Positions 50,372 to 54,305 of a stretch of DNA of 54,305 nt are shown here, piece after piece. Position numbers and translations under genes: made by a program. Position 1 is the first letter of the stretch, and each line of letters begins with the position of its first letter. The notes beneath the pieces are model-generated. The model ran no database searches, was not told the origin of the DNA, and saw only the letters and a list, made by a program, of their open reading frames with translations. This DNA comes from DASYVD01 sp050693035. GTDB taxonomy: Bacteria > Actinomycetota > UBA4738 > CALAEC01. Where the stretch lies: positions 1 to 54,305 of the forward strand of contig JBOGWB010000090.1 in NCBI GenBank assembly GCA_050693035.1. The letters are read 5' to 3'.

Positions 50372-52489
50372 GTGAGCATCCCGGCGGTCCTGCTTGCGGG
50401 GGCGTTCCTCGCGGCCCCCGGCCTGGGGCTGGCCGTCGGGCTGTTCCCTCCGGGGAAGATGTCCCTCCCCGCCCGGGTCGCCCTGACCTTCCCATTGGGC
50501 TACGCGTCGGTCGGCTTGCTCGCGTTCCTGCTCGCGCTCATGGGCCTCCTCTACGCGCCGTTCTTCTTCGTTCTGTACGGGTTCGGAACCGCGGCGGCCT
50601 GGTGGTTCGCGGTCCGCCGCGGAGCGTGGAGGGTGCATCTGCGAGGGTTGCGGCAGGAGGTCCTGGGCGAGCGATGGATCTACCTCCTGGCTGCCGTGGT
50701 CCTGCTGGTCCTGGCGGCGGTCCGACTCACGTATTCCCCCGTGTTTAGCCTGGGAGACCAGACGCCTCTCCGGTACTGGGCCGACGGCATCGAGGTGGCC
50801 GACGCTCACGGCGTTCCTGCGGTCACGCTCCAGTGGGGCCGGTTGTTCCCGTCGACGGTGAGCAAGGTCGTTCTGAACAGTTTCCACGCCGCGGCGAGCT
50901 TCCTGCTCGGTCGGGGGCCCCTGGTGCCGATGGGCGCGTTGCTCGTGACCGTGTCGGTCGGCCTGATGCTCGCGGCTTTCGCGCTCGGTCGGGAGCTCGG
51001 CCTCCGCTACACGGCCGTGCTGCTGCCCATCCTGCTCTTCGCGAACCGGTTCATCGGCAACAAGGAGCTCACGGGAGATCTTCTGAAGTATCGGGCCGAG
51101 AACTGGGGCCGGCTGGCCGTGTTCGCCGGGATCATTCTCGCCGTTCGGGTGCTCCGTTCGGAGCGGTTCCGTGACGTCAGGACCGAGGCTCTGCTGGCCG
51201 GTGCGCTCCACGGAGTGGCGGTCGGTACCCATCTCGTCTCCTTCGTGATCGGTGCAACGTTCATCGGCGCCTACGCGCTCATGCGCCTCGCGTTGGACCG
51301 GCGGCCACTCGAGACCCTCAAGTCTGGCGCGATGATGGGCGCGGTTGGGCTCGGCCTCGGGGGGTTCCTGTACCTCTCGGCGCCGGGAGACGTCGGGTTC
51401 CAGGGGGCCGCGGCCGCGGATGTCTACGAGCGACTCGGCATCGAGATCGGTGTGGGGCCGGATTTCGATCCCACCAGGTATCTGGCCACGGGCCAGCTCG
51501 AGCAGCCGCCGCACCAGGGAGCGGGCCCGTTCTACAACGCGCCCTCCCGGGTGACCCAGTTCTACGTGGGGACGATGATCGGAGATCAGGCGGTGGCCCA
51601 GCGCCGTCCCCTGTTGCTCGGGGCGGTGGCCCTGCTGGCGGTGGGGACAGTTCTCGTTTGGGGGTCTCGCGATCTCCGGGCCATGACCGGGGCCTCGATC
51701 CTGCTGAGTGCCTCCCTCCTCGTGGCCGCGCTCGCGTTCAACTACCGCTACGACGTCTACGTTCTGGCGCAGTTCGGAGGGCGTCGGCTGTTCGACTACT
51801 CGACGGTCCCCGTGGCGCTGGTGGGCCTGGGCGTCCTGGAGACCGTGCTCGGCCGATTGGGCGGCAGGCTTGGACTGGGCGGACCTCGTCCGTGGGTCGT
51901 CCCCGCGGCAGCCGCGCTCATCGTGCTGTTCGTCTGCTGGGTCGCGGTCCCGAAGGCCGTCGCTCCCCGTCAGCGTCTGCCCTTCCTGGCGACCGCCCTC
52001 GAGCCGCTGGAATGGATCGCCGAGCACGTCCCATGTGAAGGTCGCATCCTGGCCGACCGGCGGACCCTGGCAACCTTCGAGGCGATGACCGGCCACGCCG
52101 GCGTCGTCGAGGGGATGGGGCCGTACCTTCGTCCCCAGGTGCTGGTCCCCGCGATCCGGGAGATGCTCGCCGCTCGAGCGTTCTTCCAGGATCCCGTGGG
52201 CAACCAGGACTACCTCGGGCAGCGAGGAGTGGCCGCCGTGGTCGTTACCGTTCCCCAGCACCCGATCGGGGGCGCGCACAAGCTGACCGAGGTCGACATG
52301 GAGGCACTGGACGCCGCACCGTTCCTGCGCCTTGCGACCACGTCGGAGTCGCTGCGGGTCTACTCGGTCGCGAGCTTCGACTCCGACCTCTCGCCCGATC
52401 TCCCGGAGGTCACGGGCCGCCCAGGGTACCGGTGCGAGGCCACCGGGACGGTCGCGACAACGGAAGCCCGCCCAAGCGACCGTGCCTGA
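50372..52489 (+). CDS. Large polytopic membrane protein linked to AP-family genes
   Basis: This protein of about 705 residues has some 13 hydrophobic helices spread over residues 1-545 and a C-terminal external domain of about 150 residues starting near LEPLEWIAEHVPCEGRILADRR. A long first external loop contains SLGDQTPLRYWADGIEVADAHGVP, with acidic residues as in GT-C glycosyltransferases. It shares the overall plan (long polytopic part and external C-terminal region), but not obvious motifs, with the protein at 38882. It lies between two permuted phosphatase-like genes in the same operon, so it is a candidate to make, flip or present their substrate. Confidence 0.72.
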   Translation: MSIPAVLLAGAFLAAPGLGLAVGLFPPGKMSLPARVALTFPLGYASVGLLAFLLALMGLLYAPFFFVLYGFGTAAAWWFAVRRGAWRVHLRGLRQEVLGERWIYLLAAVVLLVLAAVRLTYSPVFSLGDQTPLRYWADGIEVADAHGVPAVTLQWGRLFPSTVSKVVLNSFHAAASFLLGRGPLVPMGALLVTVSVGLMLAAFALGRELGLRYTAVLLPILLFANRFIGNKELTGDLLKYRAENWGRLAVFAGIILAVRVLRSERFRDVRTEALLAGALHGVAVGTHLVSFVIGATFIGAYALMRLALDRRPLETLKSGAMMGAVGLGLGGFLYLSAPGDVGFQGAAAADVYERLGIEIGVGPDFDPTRYLATGQLEQPPHQGAGPFYNAPSRVTQFYVGTMIGDQAVAQRRPLLLGAVALLAVGTVLVWGSRDLRAMTGASILLSASLLVAALAFNYRYDVYVLAQFGGRRLFDYSTVPVALVGLGVLETVLGRLGGRLGLGGPRPWVVPAAAALIVLFVCWVAVPKAVAPRQRLPFLATALEPLEWIAEHVPCEGRILADRRTLATFEAMTGHAGVVEGMGPYLRPQVLVPAIREMLAARAFFQDPVGNQDYLGQRGVAAVVVTVPQHPIGGAHKLTEVDMEALDAAPFLRLATTSESLRVYSVASFDSDLSPDLPEVTGRPGYRCEATGTVATTEARPSDRA

Positions 52490-52509
52490 CGGGCCTCATC
52501 GGCGGCGTG

Positions 52510-52515
52510 TAGACT
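52510..52515 (+). promoter_or_regulatory. -10 element of AP-family gene 52524
   Basis: TAGACT ends eight bases before the GTG at 52524; CTGACG lies 18 bases further upstream (52486-52491) as a possible -35 element. This gives the gene its own leaderless promoter. Confidence 0.45.
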
Positions 52516-52523
52516 CCACCGCC

Positions 52524-54215
52524 GTGACCTGGGGCGGTCAGGCACTCTCCTTCCTCCTCATCCTGACGGTCGCCTGTTCCAGTACCGCCGCGCCGAGCTC
52601 GGAACGCGCGACGGTCGCGGCAATCGACCCACCGGCATCTCCGAGCCCGGTTGCAGCACAGGAGCCCTCGGGATTCCTGGAGAGCTTGGCGTGCGACCTC
52701 CCGCCGGATGAGCTGGCGCGTGTCTGGCAGGGGTATTACCCGGGACGATCAGGGGAGATCCAGGTGATCCCCAAGGAGCCCAACGTGATCGGAACGTGGT
52801 ATCCGCATTCCGGGCCCTGGGAGCACGTCCAGCGAGTCCCCATGCTCTGGTACGGTCCCGGCCACGTTCCCGCCACAGGAAAGGTCCATCGCCCGGCCAC
52901 GATGGCGGACGTGGCGCCGACCATGGCGGAGTTCCTGGGGTTCCCCTTCGAGGCCCCCGACGGCGCGCTGATGACCGAAGCCATCTACTCTTCGGCGGAA
53001 CGGGATGAGGCCCCACGGCTGATCCTGACCCTCGTTTGGGACGGTGCGGGGCGGAACCTCCTGGCCGAGTATCCCGATGCCTGGCCGAATCTCAAGCGCC
53101 TGATCCGTGGGGGGGCCTGGTACGAGGAGTTCACGGTTGGATCCTCGCCGTCCATGACGTCGCCGGTCCACACCACCCTGGGGACCGGGGCCTTCCCGCG
53201 GCGCCACGGAGTGGTGGATGGCCGGCTTCGATTGGGGAAGGACCTTGCCCGTCCCGAATTCAACTGGCCGGAGGTATCGGAGCGCCCGACGCTGGCAGAC
53301 CTGTACGACCGCGACAACGGGAACCGCCCGGTCGTCGGGCTGGTGGCCCTGCACACATGGCACCTGTCCATGATGGGGAGTGGCTCGTACCTGGAGGGTG
53401 GGGACCGGGATGTGGCCATCCTTCGGGAGTCGACCCGGTGGGGACTGTCACCCCGGAATTCGCGCTTCTACCAGACTCGCCGATATCCGAACGCGGTGCG
53501 GGGGCTGGACCGGGCCGCCCGGAGATTGGACGTCTCCGATGGCCGACTGGACGGGATCTGGATGGAAGAGGATTTCGGGGAGCGGCCCAGCTTGCTGACT
53601 CGCACACCGGTATTCAGCCTGTGGCAGACGAAGGTCCTCAAGGAGGTGATCCGCCGCGAGGGGTTCGGCGCGGACGAGGTTCCGGATCTCCTGTTCACGA
53701 ACTACAAACAGATCGACCTGGTGGGCCACCGGTGGAGCATGAACAGCCCACAGATGGAGGCCGTTCTCCGATCGTCCGATCGGGCTCTGGGCCAGCTCGT
53801 GCGCATCCTGGACCGGGAGGTGGGCAGGGGCAGGTGGGTCCTGGCCCTCACGGCGGATCACGGGCTCACCCCACACCGGTCGAGGAGCGGCGCGGTGTTC
53901 ATGGTCCCCAGGGTGCTGGGTGAAGATATCCGCGCCGTCTTCGACGACCAGGACGAACGCAAGGTGCTCGAGACGACGCGGCCCACGCAGATGTGGATCG
54001 ACATCGAAGAGCTCAAGAGCAACGGGTTCACCCTGGCGGACGTGGCCCGCTACATCTCCCGGTACACGCGCGGTCAGTACGAGGACGACCCCGGATCGCT
54101 TTCGGAGTCGGAGCGCCGGGAGCGGCTGTTCTCGCTGGCGATCCCCGGGCGGATGCTCGAGCGGCTGCCGTGTCTGCCGGGGAGCGGCGCCGGGGCGGGG
54201 GGAGGAACGGGATGA
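52524..54215 (+). CDS. Permuted alkaline phosphatase-superfamily lipoprotein (paralogue D)
   Basis: This 563-residue lipoprotein has Cys18 in LTVAC and a Ser/Pro-rich linker. The N-terminal block has Cys57 in SLACDLP, RSGE (75-78), His95 in PHSGPWEH, RVPMLWYGPG and MADVAPT. The core has Asp173 in WDGAGRN, Ser210 in GSSPSMT as nucleophile, Asp398 and His402 in QIDLVGH, and Asp445-His446 in ADHGLTP. The C-terminal cap ends with IPGRMLERLPC (Cys550) and a Gly-rich tail. The spacing between the third and fourth metal positions is 47 residues, the same as in all active paralogues. It ends in an ATGA overlap with the next gene. Confidence 0.87.
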   Translation: MTWGGQALSFLLILTVACSSTAAPSSERATVAAIDPPASPSPVAAQEPSGFLESLACDLPPDELARVWQGYYPGRSGEIQVIPKEPNVIGTWYPHSGPWEHVQRVPMLWYGPGHVPATGKVHRPATMADVAPTMAEFLGFPFEAPDGALMTEAIYSSAERDEAPRLILTLVWDGAGRNLLAEYPDAWPNLKRLIRGGAWYEEFTVGSSPSMTSPVHTTLGTGAFPRRHGVVDGRLRLGKDLARPEFNWPEVSERPTLADLYDRDNGNRPVVGLVALHTWHLSMMGSGSYLEGGDRDVAILRESTRWGLSPRNSRFYQTRRYPNAVRGLDRAARRLDVSDGRLDGIWMEEDFGERPSLLTRTPVFSLWQTKVLKEVIRREGFGADEVPDLLFTNYKQIDLVGHRWSMNSPQMEAVLRSSDRALGQLVRILDREVGRGRWVLALTADHGLTPHRSRSGAVFMVPRVLGEDIRAVFDDQDERKVLETTRPTQMWIDIEELKSNGFTLADVARYISRYTRGQYEDDPGSLSESERRERLFSLAIPGRMLERLPCLPGSGAGAGGGTG

Positions 54216-54305
54216 CGACGCGAAGGACCGCCGAAGCCACCAGGGAAGCGCCGCCGCCCGGCGCCCGGGCACCGGCCGGAGCCGTGGCCCGGGCCGAGGC
54301 AGCGC
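54212..54305 (+). CDS. Start of a further gene (truncated at window end)
   Basis: An ATG at 54212 overlaps the stop of paralogue D (ATGA), with GGAGGAAC just upstream. The frame stays open to the end of the window and reads a polar, Arg/Ala/Pro-rich start. Such starts often precede a membrane segment. The product cannot be identified from 31 codons. Confidence 0.45.
   Translation, partial: MTTRRTAEATREAPPPGARAPAGAVARAEAA

Noticed and set aside
47055..54215. Tandem paralogues as an assembly artefact or simple recent duplication.
   Set aside because: The copies differ throughout in linkers, nucleophile (Ser or Thr), Cys content and length, so they are old, separately maintained genes.
1..54305. 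CRISPR array, insertion sequence, prophage or integron.
   Set aside because: No regularly spaced repeats, transposase, integrase or phage structural motifs were found on either strand.

Overview
This 54.3 kb window is a GC-rich, gene-dense bacterial chromosome segment. The gene content suggests an uncultured or poorly studied actinomycete relative (Actinomycetota). F420-type enzymes (a PPOX-class protein and an LLM-class oxidoreductase), a PimB-like glycosyltransferase, a PASTA Ser/Thr kinase, an actinobacterial-type phosphofructokinase, a KorAB ferredoxin oxidoreductase, many GTG starts and many apparently leaderless genes all point that way. I saw no tRNA, rRNA, CRISPR array, insertion sequence or phage gene. 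No stretch above 300 bases lacks a gene.

Layout. About 0.2-10.9 kb carries energy and housekeeping genes: korA-korB, an S51 peptidase-like protein, a zinc metallopeptidase, a PPOX protein, a receiver-like protein with a zinc ribbon partner, DUF72, thiolase, a CaiB-type CoA transferase and several tiny zinc-ribbon proteins. About 10.9-15.5 kb has a YgfZ-like folate protein, a GT4 glycosyltransferase, a FemAB/CelD-like acetyltransferase, a methyltransferase and a zinc-ribbon membrane protein. About 15.6-25.9 kb has SRPBCC, an ArsA/Get3-like ATPase, a small CPxxxCP protein, a bacterial eRF1/Vms1-like protein, ROK kinase, LLM oxidoreductase, a cyclic-2,3-diphosphoglycerate synthetase homologue with carbamate kinase, an EEP nuclease, an esterase, a response regulator and PlsC. 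About 26-36.5 kb has glycerol kinase, an RlpA-like protein, phosphofructokinase followed by an amino-acid operon (OCD-like, threonine dehydratase, threonine aldolase), DNase IV overlapping a PASTA kinase, and a degenerate M50-like membrane protein.

The last third (36.5-54.3 kb) looks like a cell-surface locus. It has a UDP-sulfoquinovose synthase homologue and a DUF2304/GT2 glycosyltransferase in one operon, two large polytopic membrane proteins, a YraQ-type permease with its TIGR03943 partner, an MFS transporter, and five paralogues of the alkaline phosphatase superfamily.

The main discovery candidate is this five-gene paralogous family. In all five, the segment that forms the C-terminus of PafA-type alkaline phosphatases (the RSGD motif, the metal-binding His, the VP-x-YGPG motif and the D-x-APT motif) sits at the N-terminus, ahead of the first metal-binding Asp and the Ser/Thr nucleophile. 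That is the pattern of a circular permutation. Four of the five have a Cys near both new termini and the fifth has neither, which suggests a disulfide closing the permutation seam. One paralogue (42451-43785) has lost every catalytic position and is translationally coupled to the YraQ-type permease. The active copies are predicted lipoproteins, and three of them lie in a run with a large membrane protein, which suggests a surface phosphoester or glycan-modifying system.
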